Shown here in pieces: positions 25,008 through 36,382 of a stretch of 64,000 nucleotides of DNA. A program made the translations under genes and the position numbers. The stretch lies in contig LUGG01000001.1 of the NCBI GenBank assembly GCA_001683735.1, forward strand, positions 3,410,001-3,474,000, read 5' to 3'. Positions within the stretch are counted from its first letter, which is position 1; each line of letters starts with the position of its first letter. The notes under the pieces are model-generated. The model searched no databases and had not been told where the DNA came from. It was given only the letters and a program-made list of their open reading frames with translations. The stretch is from Grifola frondosa (taxonomy: Eukaryota > Basidiomycota > Agaricomycetes > Polyporales > Grifolaceae).

Positions 25008-27132
25008 CTACAGAGTTCTGCGCGTACCCACCGGTCGGGCCTGTATCCTGGTCAGACCTGTACTCAAGCTCGTCGTCCTCGAAGGCTGAGAATGGGGCGG
25101 CTGGGGAGAGAGGGGAGCATTGTCGATGGCTGCTTCGGCAGCTGCTTTGGCAGCGAGACGTGCCTTGCGCTCAGCGCGCACTTTGGAGGCGGCGGTCTCC
25201 GTGTGTCTGGTGACGAGGTAGGTGTCCTCGCCGTCAGACTGAATCTCGTGTTCAGTGGTAACACCGAACACCATCCTGTAAATATATGTAGTTAGTATAT
25301 GCAAATAAAATGAGAGAATACGCACCGATTCCACCACTTGAGTACGGGCACCGCAAAATCTGCATCGTCGAAGAGTTCGACGAGGTACCCGTAGTACGTT
25401 TCGTACGAGAAATCGCCGTCCGTGACGCACCACTCGGTCTGTGCGCTGAGACAGAACCGCACCTACAGAGAGAGAATTCGTGAGCATTAGTAGCGAGTGT
25501 AGCACAATTACTTACTAGGCAGGCAACGTATGCAATACTTGCCGGTGTGACCCTAGTCATGTCGTTCTTGGCGGCGACGACTTGCGTGATGCACCGCGCG
25601 GGATTCCAGGGTCCGCCAGTGCAGTGCTCTTGCCGGTGAAGATGCGACGGTAGCACTGTGAGTATCCGATGTTAGAATATTAGATTTAGAATAATGAATT
25701 ACGTACCTGTACTAAGAGAGGGCCTTCTAAGATGCCGCTAAGCGTCTTCCCCTCAATATGATTCTCCTCGGAATAGAGGTAGCTCGGGTAATCCCCAGAG
25801 AGGACGAAGATCTTGCCGCGCAAGACCAGGCGGTTGAAACTGCAATGGCCTCGAAGTCAGCAAGATCGAAATTAGATGATAGATACTCACAACGCCGGAT
25901 CCTTGTCGAAGTTTTCACGCAGGCCACGTGAGATCAACAGACGGCCCGTGCATGGGTCCATAAAACCGCGGTTTGCTTTATTGCGGTCCGCACGCGGGAA
26001 TTTCTTGATCTTGATGCCGTTGGGCAGGTCAACATCTTCAAGCATGTCGATGATTTCGTGCGCAGCGCTGCAAGATCATCGCTACGCGCCGCGCGTGCAT
26101 GCGTATCGAGCTCCATTAAGCAATGTCAGTGAGGGATCGAATATTATAGAGAACAATACTTACGAAGTCTGTGAAGAACTCTACTTCGTCTACGCTCCTT
26201 TGCAAGCCGGGGACCATGCGTTTGAGGCAGGGGAAGTGCGTGATGAGCGCGTTGTACGCCACGATGTAATCACGGCGTGCGCCGCTCCCACTGAACAAAT
26301 GTAAGTGCATATATGCGCATCAGAACTGAATTCACTTACTAATCTTTGAATTCTTTGATTTCCCGGGCGAGTTTGGATGGATTGGGTGCGCCGTCGACAG
26401 CCACCCCAACATAGAACGTACGAAAGACGTTCACATAGGGACCTACGATCCGGGGCAGGAATCTTCCGACATTCTGCAGCTTCTTGGCAGTACCATTGGT
26501 ATCCCTATAACACCAGGTTAGTATCGAATTGCTGAGTATATGCGCACCGTATATACTTGATCACCCAGTGCTCGGAGCAGTCGTTCGCGATCTTCTCCAT
26601 TATGGAGTCGTATGTCTCTTTGAATAGGGCAGGCGAGGAGCGGGAGGATGAGCGGAGGATGAGCGGGAGGACTCCGAGCGAGAACGGCTTGAAGATTCGG
26701 AGCACTCCGACGTGCTTCCGGACGTCCGCCTTTCCGGAGGATCGATCGACCGCGTTGCTCGGGATTGTCGGGGGGAGTACGGCTCGAGGAACCTCCCACA
26801 TCGCGGCCGCGTTGCCCGCGTTGCGGAGAGATCGAATAGAAGTCTCGTCGGGCCCGCTTGGGGTCGCGAGAAGGGGAATTTGATGGAGTGCGGGGACGAG
26901 ATTGCTTCGCCCGTGGTCTAGATCAGTTAGTGAGTGTATTCGATCAAGTTCAGGCTAAACCACAAGCGTACCTGCCACCTCGACCAGCGCTTGCCGCAAC
27001 GCGGGCCTGATAAGCTGCAGCTTTAGCAGACTTACCAGACTTCGCTGGCTTCTCGGTAATGGAAGAGGCGAACGGAGGCATTGAAGTGTTGAGCGGAGTG
27101 GCAGAGTGATGGAAGGAGTTAAGGGAGGACAT
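25008..27132 (-). CDS. DUF6698-like accessory protein of the Plavaka element
   Basis: Spliced minus-strand gene starting at 27132 (MSSLNSFHHSATPLNTSMPP). The N-terminal half is basic and Ser/Pro-rich. The conserved C-terminal half is spread over short exons: 'NVGRFLPRIVGPYVNVFRTF', 'RRDYIVAYNALITHFPCLKR', 'ADRNKANRGFMDPCTGRLLI', 'RLVLRGKIFVLSGDYPSYLY', 'LSGILEGPLLVQ', 'NDMTRVTPASIAYVACL', 'VRFCLSAQTEWCVTDGDFSY' and 'FAVPVLKWWNR.MVFGV'. The pattern (RGF..P.TG.LL, GDYPSYLY, VTP..IAY.A.QVRF.LS, F.Y..FY, WWN) is what I recall of the Agaricomycete DUF6698 family, whose function is unknown. It sits inside the TIRs and is divergent from the transposase across a 251-bp spacer. I infer a role in transposition or its control. 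Exact intron borders were not all checked. Confidence 0.6.
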
Positions 27133-27383
27133 TGCAGCATTTATAGGAACAAGGTGACAGTCTCGGAGCGGAGTTTGGCGCGAAGAAGTTAATCTAATTA
27201 GAAGTTGATCTAATTCGGACTTAATTGAGTACGTCCGAATTTGATTGGTACGCGCCCACAATTTGAGTGTGCCTAACTTGGGCACTGCGCGCTTGCTGGC
27301 TACTGAACGCTCACTACGCGCTTGCTGGCTATATGCGTCTCATCTGGCTCTTGCTGATAGTTCTGGCTGTGGTTGCTTGCCTT

Positions 27384-30300
27384 ATGGACCTTAAATGCGA
27401 ATTCTGTCGACAATCTTGCAAGACTGAGGCGGCGTTGAAACTTCATCGGCGCAAATATTGCTCGGGGAGGCAGCAAATCGTAGGCGGTGGCATCCAGAAG
27501 GCTCGGGACGATGCTGTTCGTGCAATCGCGGTCCAACGACAGCACGACAAAGCAGCACGACTGCACAGGTTTGAGCAGGTCCGTGCAGCAGCAGCAGAAA
27601 GGGAACGGGAGGAGCGTGAGCGAAGGGAACAGGAAGAGCGCGAGCGTGAGGAGGTAAGTCCGATCGCATATATTAAGCTATAATGATTACATTGTTAATG
27701 AAATCTGTAGGCAGAGGAACGCATGAATGCGGAGTATTCATTGTTCCAGAAGACACGCCTCTCTCTTTCAGTCGTTCCGGGAGAGCGCGCTGGGCTCCTG
27801 CGGTACTCAAGGATTACTTGCCTACCTCGCTACGTGGACTTGCCAGCCATGTGGGCCAACCTAAGCCGATACCTCCCGTTCCACCACCGCCACCGCCACC
27901 ACCTCGTTCAGTATCTCCCCCCCAGAAAATCCTGATCCTATCCCAGAAGCCCCAGCACCCATTGACGAAGAATGCAATGCATTCGGTCGTTCCGCCAATA
28001 CGTGGTGCGCCCACAGTCTGATCCGGAAGACGCCATCACGTTGGACGCACTCACGGACTCTCCCACTCTTGCGAAGGCTCCCTGCGACGCTCGGAATTCC
28101 CTCTCTGGTTTCGGCGCTGCTGTGGACAAATCGCGCGCGAACTTCTTCGCACCATTTCTGAACGCCACAGTCTTCCGACTCATGCGCTGGTTTTATTCCG
28201 GGTCCCCCTACAAATCAGCCGCCGAGCTCCAGCGTCTCGTCCAAGACGTTCTCAATGCCGAGGACTACAACGCAGAAGACCTCAAGAGCTTCAACGTCGC
28301 TACCGAGCTCAAGAGGCTGGACCAGTTCTCGGACTCCGAGAGCGCATTCTCTGCCTCTGATGGCTGGCGCAAGGAGTCCATCAAGATCAGGCTCCCCTTC
28401 GAAAAGGCCAAGTGGAGCTCCGAGGACCTCGCACCCGAGTACGAGGTCGAAGGTGTCTATACACGCTCCCTTACCGAGGTCGTCAAAGCCGCCTTCCAGA
28501 GTTTCACCGCGCGACTTCCATTTCGTTCCCTTCAAATTATTCTGGGAACGGGAATCCTCAGACGGCAGCGATCCGAAGCGCGAGCGCGTATACACCGACA
28601 TATTCAACTCTGACGCGATGCTGGAGGCCGATGCGGAACTTCGTGCGCAGCCACGCAATCCTGACGACGACCCCGACATCGAATATGCCATAGCTCCGAT
28701 ATTGGTCTGGTCAGACGCCACCCACCTCGCCAGCTTCGGCTCAGCTTCGCTGTGGCCGATCTACGCTTTTTTTGGTAACCTCTCCAAATATATTCGTGCC
28801 AAGCCTCGTGCGTTCGCTGCACACCATCTGGCATATATTCCTAAGGTATGTCTATGTTTCCATACATTAAACGATTTCTCGACCGTGCTTAACACTATCA
28901 TAGTTACCTGACGCCTTCCAACACTTCTATCAGTCCGTATTCAAATCCCCCGCATCCGTCGCCGTGATACGATTTGTGCGACGAGAATCATGCATCAGGT
29001 TTGGCTCCGCCTGCTCGATGCCGACTTTATACATGCCTACGTCCACGGACTTCTCATCAAGTGTGGCGATGGCATCACTCGTCGAATATTCCCGCGTATA
29101 TTCACCTACTGCGCTGACTACCCCGAGAAGTACGTCTTACATTTTGATATGTGCGTGTATCTAATTACGATAATTCATACAGGTGTCTGATCGCTTGTTT
29201 GCGATTTCTGGCGGTGTGCCCATGTCCAGACTGCTACATCAAGAAAACCTACGTACCTGGAATGGGGACCTCTGTGGATACGAAGCGCCGAGCAAAAACG
29301 CGCGAAGACGATGAGGGTGTCCTCTACAAAATCAAGCTCGCACGAAAATGGATTTTCGAGAAAGGATTTGGGGTCGAGGGTGCTCAGGTCAAGAATCTAC
29401 TGAACCCAACCTCTTTAACTCCGACTCAGGTGCGTATTATATCCCATTGCAATGCTGATACTTCACTGAACAGAATTTAGAGCGCATTTTCCATCCGGCT
29501 GCGCGAGTTCGGCTTCAACCATTACAGAATGCTGGTACCCGACCCTCTGCATGAATTCGAGCTCGGCACGCTCAAGAACACCGTAATTCACATGCTTCGT
29601 ATCTTAATAGCAGCAGGGAATAACAAAATTCAAGAGTTTGATGCTCGGTACGTACCAAATTGTGATTTCCGCCACAAGATCTCCTATTAAAACATTCTGG
29701 TAGGTTTGGGGAGGTGTCTACATTCGGGCGCGACACTATCCGTCGATTCGGGTCGAACGTCTCCAGTTTGAAGAAACTGGCGGCGCGAGACTACGAAGAC
29801 ATGTTGCAGGTCAGTCCTCCACACTCTGCTTGGTACGAATGTATATTAACTTACAAAACGCCAGTGTATTATGCCCGTCATCGAAGGCCTGTTGCCTGGC
29901 AAGCAAAACCGGGTCGTGCTGGATATGTTCTTCGATCTGTCGTGTGGCACGCGCACGCGAAGTTGCGCCTACACACTGATTCTACTCTCACCCAATTCGA
30001 GCACGCTACAAAGTCTATGGGTGCTGCAGTGCGCCAATTCAAGACCTTCGTCTGTGCAGCCTACAACACTCAAGAACTCCCGAAAGAGACGGCAGCGCGT
30101 CAGCGGCGAAAAGCAGCGCTTGCAGCGAAGGGCAAGGCCTCTAAGGGAAAGGGGAAGGCTCCCGCAAACTCTACACACACCCGCACGTTCAATCTGCACA
30201 CGTACAAGTGGCACAGGCTCGGAGACTATGTCAAAACCATTCGCATTTTCGGAACCACCGACAACTACACCACGCAGATTGTGAGTCATATCTACAGTTT

Positions 30301-31809
30301 TTTATTGTCTAATACTTATTTCTACATACAAAGGGAGAGCTCGAACACCGTCGAGTCAAGAAATTCTACGCTCGGACGAACAAGAACGCACAATTCGAGT
30401 GGCAGATAGCCCGACATCAAAGGCGTGAATATTTCTTGCAGAGTTTGGAGGAACGTGAACGGGAGGCCACACTCTACACTACAGCTCGAGAGGATCAAGC
30501 AGTGGAGGATCTAACAAGTTCTAGGTCGACAGATCGCGTTCCCGGACGAAGATCGCACAAACGGAGGCACAAGAAGGCGCGCCGAGCCCAGCGCGCTGAA
30601 TTGCGCCTTCGTTTTGCGGATTCCGAGCGTCTCCCGTTGTCCTCACCGAAGTCCCATCACCACATCTCCGACGACCAACGAAACTTTGTCGATTTGGTCT
30701 CATTTGCATCGAAACGCGCGGAGGACCCTGCTTGCAAGGTGAGCGCTCCCACTCTAGCGCGCGCTCAATTAGACCTAACCATGGCCTAGGACTTTGTGCG
30801 GAAACTGCAAGACCATCTTGTCTTGCGCATGGACAAAACTTCCGACCAACCCCGGCCGAATATTACAGAGGACGAACGGGACAGCATCCGCATCGACCGC
30901 CAACGCCTATATTTCCACAAAGTGCTTCGAGTCAACTACACATCCTACGACATGCGGCGTTCGCAAGACTCCGTCAACCCGTCCTCCACCCCGACATTAT
31001 GTTGCTCGCGCAGCCAGACGATGAAGGCCATCCATTTCTCTACGCACGCGTCCTCAGCATCTTCCACGTCAACGCGTATCGCGTGGGTCCCAATGTCAAC
31101 AGGCATCCCGAACCGGAACGCTTTGAGGTCTTGTGGGCGCGGAATTTCGAGCTTGACGCTTCTGCGCCTGGCGGGTTCGACACCAGAAGACTCCATCGTC
31201 TCAGGTTCACGGATTGCCACGACGAGGAGGCATTCGTTTTCCTCGACCCAGCGCAAGTACTCCGTGGCGCGCATCTCATTCCAGCGTTCGAATACGGGCG
31301 CACAGACGATGCATTGCCTGGGCCAAGCATCGCGCGAGTGGATGAAGATGACGACGACGATTGGAGATATTATTATGTCGGAATGTGCGTTTTTTGCTTA
31401 TTTTTAACATATAAATAAACTAAATATGACTATCTAGGTTCGTGGATCGCGACATGTTCATGCGCTACAACGGAGGAGGAATCGGGCATCGCTCGGGGAG
31501 CATGAACTCGACGGCAGCACCCCCAGGATCATCAACGACGCTGTAGAAGATGACGACGAGGACGAGGATATGGAACAAGACAACCATGCGGCAGACGGAG
31601 AGGATGGAGAGGACGGAGAGGACGGAGAGGACGCAGAAGACGGGGAGGATGCAGAAGACGGAGAGGACGGAGAGGATGGAGAGGACGGGGAGAACGGGGA
31701 GGGGAGTGACGACGACGCCATCGAACCGGATCTTGGGCCGGAGGATGGGGAGGAGCTCGTGGGTCCTGACGGCGATGAGGACGAGCTGGAGGGATTTGGG
31801 GCATTGTAG
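27384..31809 (+). CDS. Plavaka transposase
   Basis: Multi-exon transposase of roughly 1,250 residues. It starts at 27384 with an N-terminal C2H2-like zinc finger ('CEFCRQSCKTEAALKLHRRK'; C-x2-C...H-x4-C), then a charged Arg/Glu coiled region and a proline-rich linker. The conserved core has 'FFAPFLNATVFRLMRWFYSG', 'DIEYAIAPILVWSDATHLAS', 'LWPIYAFFGNLSKYIRAKP', 'CPCPDCYI', 'HYRMLVPDPLHEFELGTLKN', 'STFGRDTIRRFGSNVSSLKK' and 'ARDYEDMLQC'. The C-terminal part has 'DIMLLAQPDDEGHPFLYARV', 'FEVLWARNF' and 'FVDRDMFMRYNGGGIGH'. These blocks are diagnostic of Plavaka elements in basidiomycetes. About nine short introns were seen (for example GTAAGT 27655, GTATGT 28845, GTACGT 29129). The frame needs one extra G at 31495-31498 to reach the acidic Glu-Asp-Gly tail. 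Another indel may lie near 30050. Confidence 0.88.
31590..31700 (+). repeat. 9-bp GGAGAGGAC-type tandem repeat coding for Gly-Glu-Asp
   Basis: About twelve imperfect copies of a GGAGAGGAC/GGAGAGGAT unit encode (G-E-D)n with A-E-D variants in the acidic tail of the transposase. The antisense strand shows an apparent Ser/Pro-rich open frame that is only a mirror of this repeat. Confidence 0.85.
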
Positions 31810-32040
31810 TAGTAGCCCGGACTTCCTTCTTAATACACTTATTTCTCACTTGAAACATTTTGGCTAATAACGGAGAATAAAATATATAAAGGTATTCCAA
31901 TGTATCTACAGAGATTACAATGGCTGCACTGGACGCGTGCAGCCTCTTGTAGCCTCCGGCCATATGCAGGCGTCTGGTAGCCTCGTGTAGTCGCTTGTCG
32001 CCTCTTGCCCATATGCGGTATCTGGTAAGCGCCTACATTG

Positions 32041-32069
32041 GGTACCTGCGGGGCGAGTTTTTGCTGATG
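32041..32069 (+). repeat. Right terminal inverted repeat of the Plavaka element
   Basis: Ends ...GAGTTTTTGCTGATG, the inverse of the left end. Immediately inside lies a GTAGCCTC/TTGTAGCC-rich stretch (about 31940-32030), which looks like subterminal repeats. Confidence 0.85.
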
Positions 32070-32071
32070 GC

Positions 32072-35000
32072 GCGTGAACCAAGATGTCCCAAGTCGATAT
32101 GCGTGGACCGAATCAGCGCTCGCGCTTCGTCAAGCGTAGTGGGTACTTTAACAGTGAATTCACGATTGTCAATGCTAATAGCACGATAGAGTTGTCCGTC
32201 ATAAATGGAGAATCCGCGGGTGCTGGGCTCTGCGCTGGGATCAACAGTAAGGTTATCCTTCCACCGTCCTAGTGTTTTGAAAACAGCTGACTATCAATGG
32301 GTATTGCTTCAATAGGATGGGCGAAGAGCGGGCCAAGAGTCTCGGAATCAGGAATGTCGGCGTGACCCTCCCGACGTGACAACGCATCGGCAGCGAGCTG
32401 ATTACGACCGGGTCGGTACAGAATTTGAACATCAAAGTGAGCAATGTTATCGGCAAAACGCGCAAGACGACGACCAAGATGTTTTTGAGTAAGAAAGTAC
32501 TTCAACGACTCGTGGTCGGTTCGAACAACAACGGGTGAGCCTTCGATAAATCCGCGCCATTTCTGTAAGCAATAGTCGATAGCTAACATCTCCCTCTCTT
32601 GAGCAGAATACCGCTGCTCCGTGGGGGACATGCGACGAGATTCATAAGCAATAGGGTGGAGTTCCGAATTCTTGAATGCGAAGCGAGCTGACGATCCTTC
32701 CCCTTTTTTGAAATCATGTGCGGCTTGATGCAAAATGCCACCAATGGCATTTCCGGAGGCGTCGGTATCCATTACGAAAAGATGCCAAGATCGAGGATAG
32801 TGAAGAACGGGCGCAGAAATAAGACGAGATTTTAAGGTGAGAAATGAGTTTTCGCAAGCAGGATTCCACTGAATCGGTGCGCCTTTCTTCGGGTTACCTT
32901 TCAATAGGTCATATAGTGGTCCTGCGAGACGCGCGAAGGCAGAAATGAATCGACGATAGTAGCCGGCGAAATTAAGAAAGCCACGTACATGGGTGATGGA
33001 AGTGGGACGGGGCCATTGTATGACAGCTTGGACTTTGGTAGGGTCGGGAGCAATACCGTCAATGGAAACAATATGGCCAAGGTAGAGAATTCGTGATTGC
33101 GCCCAGAAACATTTCTTCGCGGAGAGAATAAGGCCGTGTTGGTCCAGGAGACCCAAGGTGCGTACAACATGCTGAACATGGTCCAACGGTGTACGAGAAT
33201 AAATGATGATGTCGTCTAAATAGACAAGAACACAAATATCGAGAAGCGGGCGAAGAATGTCATTCATAAAATTCTGGAAAGTTGCAGGTGCGTTGCAAAG
33301 GCCAAACTCCATAACACGGAATTGATAATGACCGAATCGACAGGTGAACGCAGTTTTCTCACGAGAATCGGGATGGATAGGGATTTGCCAGTAACCAGAA
33401 CGAAGGTCAAGAGTTGTGAAGAATCGAGCTCCACGAAGGTGCGGATAACATTCGTCAATGCGTGGAAGTGGATATGCATTCTTGACGGTTACAGCATTGA
33501 GGCGGCGATAGTCGACGCACACACGGTTAGTCCCATCTTTTTTTTTTGCGAAAATAATCGGCGCTGACCACGGTGAATGACTTGGTTCAATGATGCCATT
33601 ACGGAGGCCATCCTCGACGAAACGACGGGTCTCTTCATGTTCAGGCGGTGATTGTGGGCGGCCATGGGCACGAACCGGCACTGCATTTCCAGTGTCAATT
33701 ACATGCATACAATTGTGTTTCGGCGGTGTGTGATATTGTACCTTATCCCGAAATAACCGTGGAAACTTCTTTTTAACGAGAGTATATAGACGTTCACTGA
33801 AGTTCTTGTCGGTAGTGGTAACTCTCCGGATAAAAGATCGGGGCCGCTTGGAGGTATGTTCCACAGTAAACATTTCGAGAGGGTTCGCATCAATAGGTAC
33901 AGGAGGCCGAGTATGGACAGAACGGGGTGCGAGTGGTGGGATAGGTGGAGCTAATGGATTGGGAGTTGTCCGAGCAAACAAACGAGCAAACTGGTCCGTT
34001 CTACCGTCAGTGATATACCATGACTCGGTTGACCAGTCAGGAACAGCCCTATGACGTTTCAGCCAATTTAGGCCAATGACGAGGTCGTAGCGCAAATTGT
34101 CTGTGTCAAGAACAAATGCGCACATCCCAAAATGACAAGGGCCAATACGGACATCAAAACGGGTCCAGGCAGAAGTAGTCGTATGCCCTACCCCACGAAT
34201 TTGACGAGTCGATATTGGGTACGTAACAGCTCGCATTGAATGAATGACCGCGGGTTTCACATAACAACAAACAGCTCCAGTGTCGACAATAGCGTCAAGA
34301 ACTTTCGGATGAGCGGTCGGTGACGCAAAGGCTTCCAATACGAAGATAGGAAGTCGTTCGCGAGGAAGGGGGTTATCCTCCAAATCAATTACATCCAAGT
34401 CCATCGGTATAATTGTAGATGAGTCATCTTCTGAACTATCCTCTTCCTCGTCACTCTGCAACGGACTGATAACCTCCAGAGGTGCTTCAAAGATGTGAAG
34501 ATCCTGGGATCGAGGCTTACGAGGAGCCCGACAATTGCGTGAGTAATGTCCCATCTTGTTGCAGTTATAGCAACGTACTCGACTTTGCCCATTAGGCCGC
34601 GGACCACTCGACTTCGACGGATTTGTATCCATAGTGTCCAGATCCATCGGTTGTGGTTCATTGGTAGACGGAGAAGTGGTGGTAGTTGGCCGTGAAGAGA
34701 AGTCAGGAAGAAGTAAGTTCTTTGGCTCGGTTCGAGGCTTGTGTTTCTTCGGCTGATTCGTAAATGGCCCATGGGAATGCAACGGCCCATGATATAGGCT
34801 AGACAGTCGGTAAAGCTCCCGTGCGGAGAAATACATTTCTTCGACATTCGTGGGTTTATCACGACGGAGATCCTTGGCGAACTCAACGGGGAGATGTTCG
34901 AGAAAGGTAGCGAGACGGTCACCAAAGGTCATTGCGGTCTCCGGAATTTGTGATTCAAGATCACGGAAAAGCTCTGCATAACGGACGAGGTTACCCTTAT

Positions 35001-35538
35001 AAGGGAGCTCTCGTAATTGTACACGAAGTGCCTCGATACGAAGTGGTGAGTCAAATTTCTTCTCGAGAGCTGAGCGGAGCTCATGCCATACAAATGGGCG
35101 GCCTAGCTTCTTCTTCTGTGCAACATACCAACGAAGTGCTTCACCACGAAAGAGCAAAGGAACTTGCAGAGGCCAGTCGGCTTCGGGAATATGCTGACCT
35201 GTAAAATAGTCCTCAACGATAGAAATCCATGCTCCTAGGTCTTCCGTGTCTTTGCCATGAAAGCGGGCAAGTTCAACCTTCAGGTTTCCCGTGCGCTGCT
35301 GGACAGGTGGCGGTGGTGGTTGCGGAAGTACGAAGTTTGCTGACGCAAATGCAGCTTCGAGCGCATTACGGAATTGGTCCGCGGGGATGACTGGTGTTTG
35401 GACAACAGGCGGAGGAGGATTTTCAGCCGTAGAAAGCCTTTGGTCGAGCTGGAGAAGAATGGCTTCAAGAGCTTGATATGCTTCAGGGGCAAGGGCAGCA
35501 GCGAGGGTAGCCAGCAAAGGATTTTGAACGGGATCCAT
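32072..35538 (-). CDS. Gypsy Gag-Pol, upstream part: Gag, protease, RT, RNase H
   Basis: Starts at 35538 (MDPVQNPLLATLAAALAPEA). A Gag core ('NLKVELARFHGKDTEDLGAW', 'EALRWYVAQ') is followed by a CCHC zinc knuckle 'CYNCNKMGHYSRNC' near residue 320. The aspartic protease 'AIVDTGA' lies near residue 416, reverse transcriptase with 'YLDDIIIYS' near residue 770, and RNase H 'VMDTDASGNAIGGI' near residue 925. The continuous frame stops at 32269, because the run at 32275-32278 is one base short. With that base the reading continues into 'LGRWKDNLTVDPS' and the integrase 'HIDLGHLG', up to the transposon at 32072. Gag and Pol share one frame with no stop between them, as in many fungal gypsy elements. 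Confidence 0.92.
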
Positions 35539-35730
35539 GTACGGTTACACACGAGTTAGGAAGGTGTCGTGGTTGATAAATGGTTAGATACGCAGCGTCG
35601 TCGGTAACAACGTCAACGACGTGAACAGCCTAGTGATATGAATAGGAGGATGTCGAGAATTAGAGAACAGACGAAGGCTTCTTGTAACTGAGCAACAATA
35701 ACGGAGTATGAGGCAACTATTAAGCCTACC

Positions 35731-35750
35731 TCACACTTGATCAAGTGTGA
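35731..35750. repeat. 20-bp perfect palindrome at the 5' LTR edge
   Basis: TCACACTTGA followed at once by its exact reverse complement. The last five bases belong to the LTR end and the rest occupies the place of the primer-binding site. No TGG-initiated tRNA complement is present there. Confidence 0.85.
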
Positions 35751-36044
35751 ATACGTTCGGTCCTTTCGGAGACTCGAAGCGCTAACGGCGAGCCTGAGGA
35801 GAGAGAACGGAGATCTGTCTTGTTTGAACAGAAATCCGACACTTAAATATACAGGCGGTGGAGTTAGTTCTACGCTACGTCTTCTGCGTCATAATGACGC
35901 ATCTGTGGAGAACCGTACTACTAAGATAAAGAAAAGAGGAAATAAACGGTAACTGGAGTTAACAAAATAAGGCTGGCGCTAAGGCGCTACTACTTTTGGA
36001 CGGACAAATAGAAACAAAGAAACATACGTGTGCGATACTCAACA
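35746..36044 (-). repeat. 5' LTR of the gypsy element
   Basis: 299-bp copy matching 22855-23153 throughout, with TG...CA ends. It should contain the element promoter, driving gag-pol toward lower coordinates. Confidence 0.93.
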
Positions 36045-36382
36045 TCTCCTTGATCGATGATCGCCGCCACTGCCACTCTGCGTCCGACGACAGTGGAATG
36101 GTTTCAATTTTTGTCACAACTGCGGTTTGCTGTTCTTGCGCAATACTACCGACCAGACCACTGGTGAGGGCCGGGATTACTTCTTTTATCCTCCGTCTCC
36201 CACTGTAAAAATGGGAAAATGCTCATGAGACCTCAATGCAGTTATAGTGAGTGCTCGGCAGCCGTCTTTCCGTCGGCAAAGCTAGCAACAGTCCCGTCCA
36301 ATAAATTCTTTACAACGACACAATGGATCATCTCAATTTCACCTCCACGGGGACTCTTGTTGACCCTGTGCTGACCCATTTG

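Larger units (their letters stand above)
24380..32069 (+). mobile_element. Plavaka-type (CMC superfamily) DNA transposon, complete
   Basis: A 7.7-kb element with imperfect terminal inverted repeats beginning CATCAGCAAAA at both ends. It is inserted into the gypsy integrase with a probable 2-bp GC target duplication (24378-24379 and 32070-32071). It carries a Plavaka transposase on the plus strand and a divergently transcribed DUF6698-like gene on the minus strand. Excision at the TIR ends would restore the integrase frame exactly, so the ends are defined with unusual precision. It must be younger than the host retrotransposon, whose own LTRs are still identical. Confidence 0.9.
22855..36044 (-). 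mobile_element. Ty3/gypsy LTR retrotransposon, interrupted by a Plavaka transposon
   Basis: Complete element on the minus strand. The order in its own orientation is 5' LTR (36044-35746), gag-pol (35538 down to 32072), inserted DNA transposon (32069-24380), rest of integrase (24379-23285), polypurine tract (23168-23154) and 3' LTR (23153-22855). The two LTRs are 299 bp and I see no difference between them, which implies a very recent insertion. Flanks show a short target duplication: TCTC at 22851-22854 and 36045-36048. This could be read as the 5-bp ATCTC if the terminal A is shared. The domain order protease-RT-RNaseH-integrase places it in Ty3/gypsy. Without the nested insert the element is about 5.5 kb. 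Confidence 0.93.

Noticed and set aside
31458..31963. Ser/Pro-rich minus-strand frames opposite the transposase tail
   Set aside because: These are mirror images of the GED-coding minisatellite on the plus strand, not genes.
32269..32290. Programmed frameshift between RNase H and integrase of the gypsy element
   Set aside because: Gag and Pol already share one frame. The break is a single short homopolymer deletion like those in host genes, and no slippery site with downstream structure was apparent.
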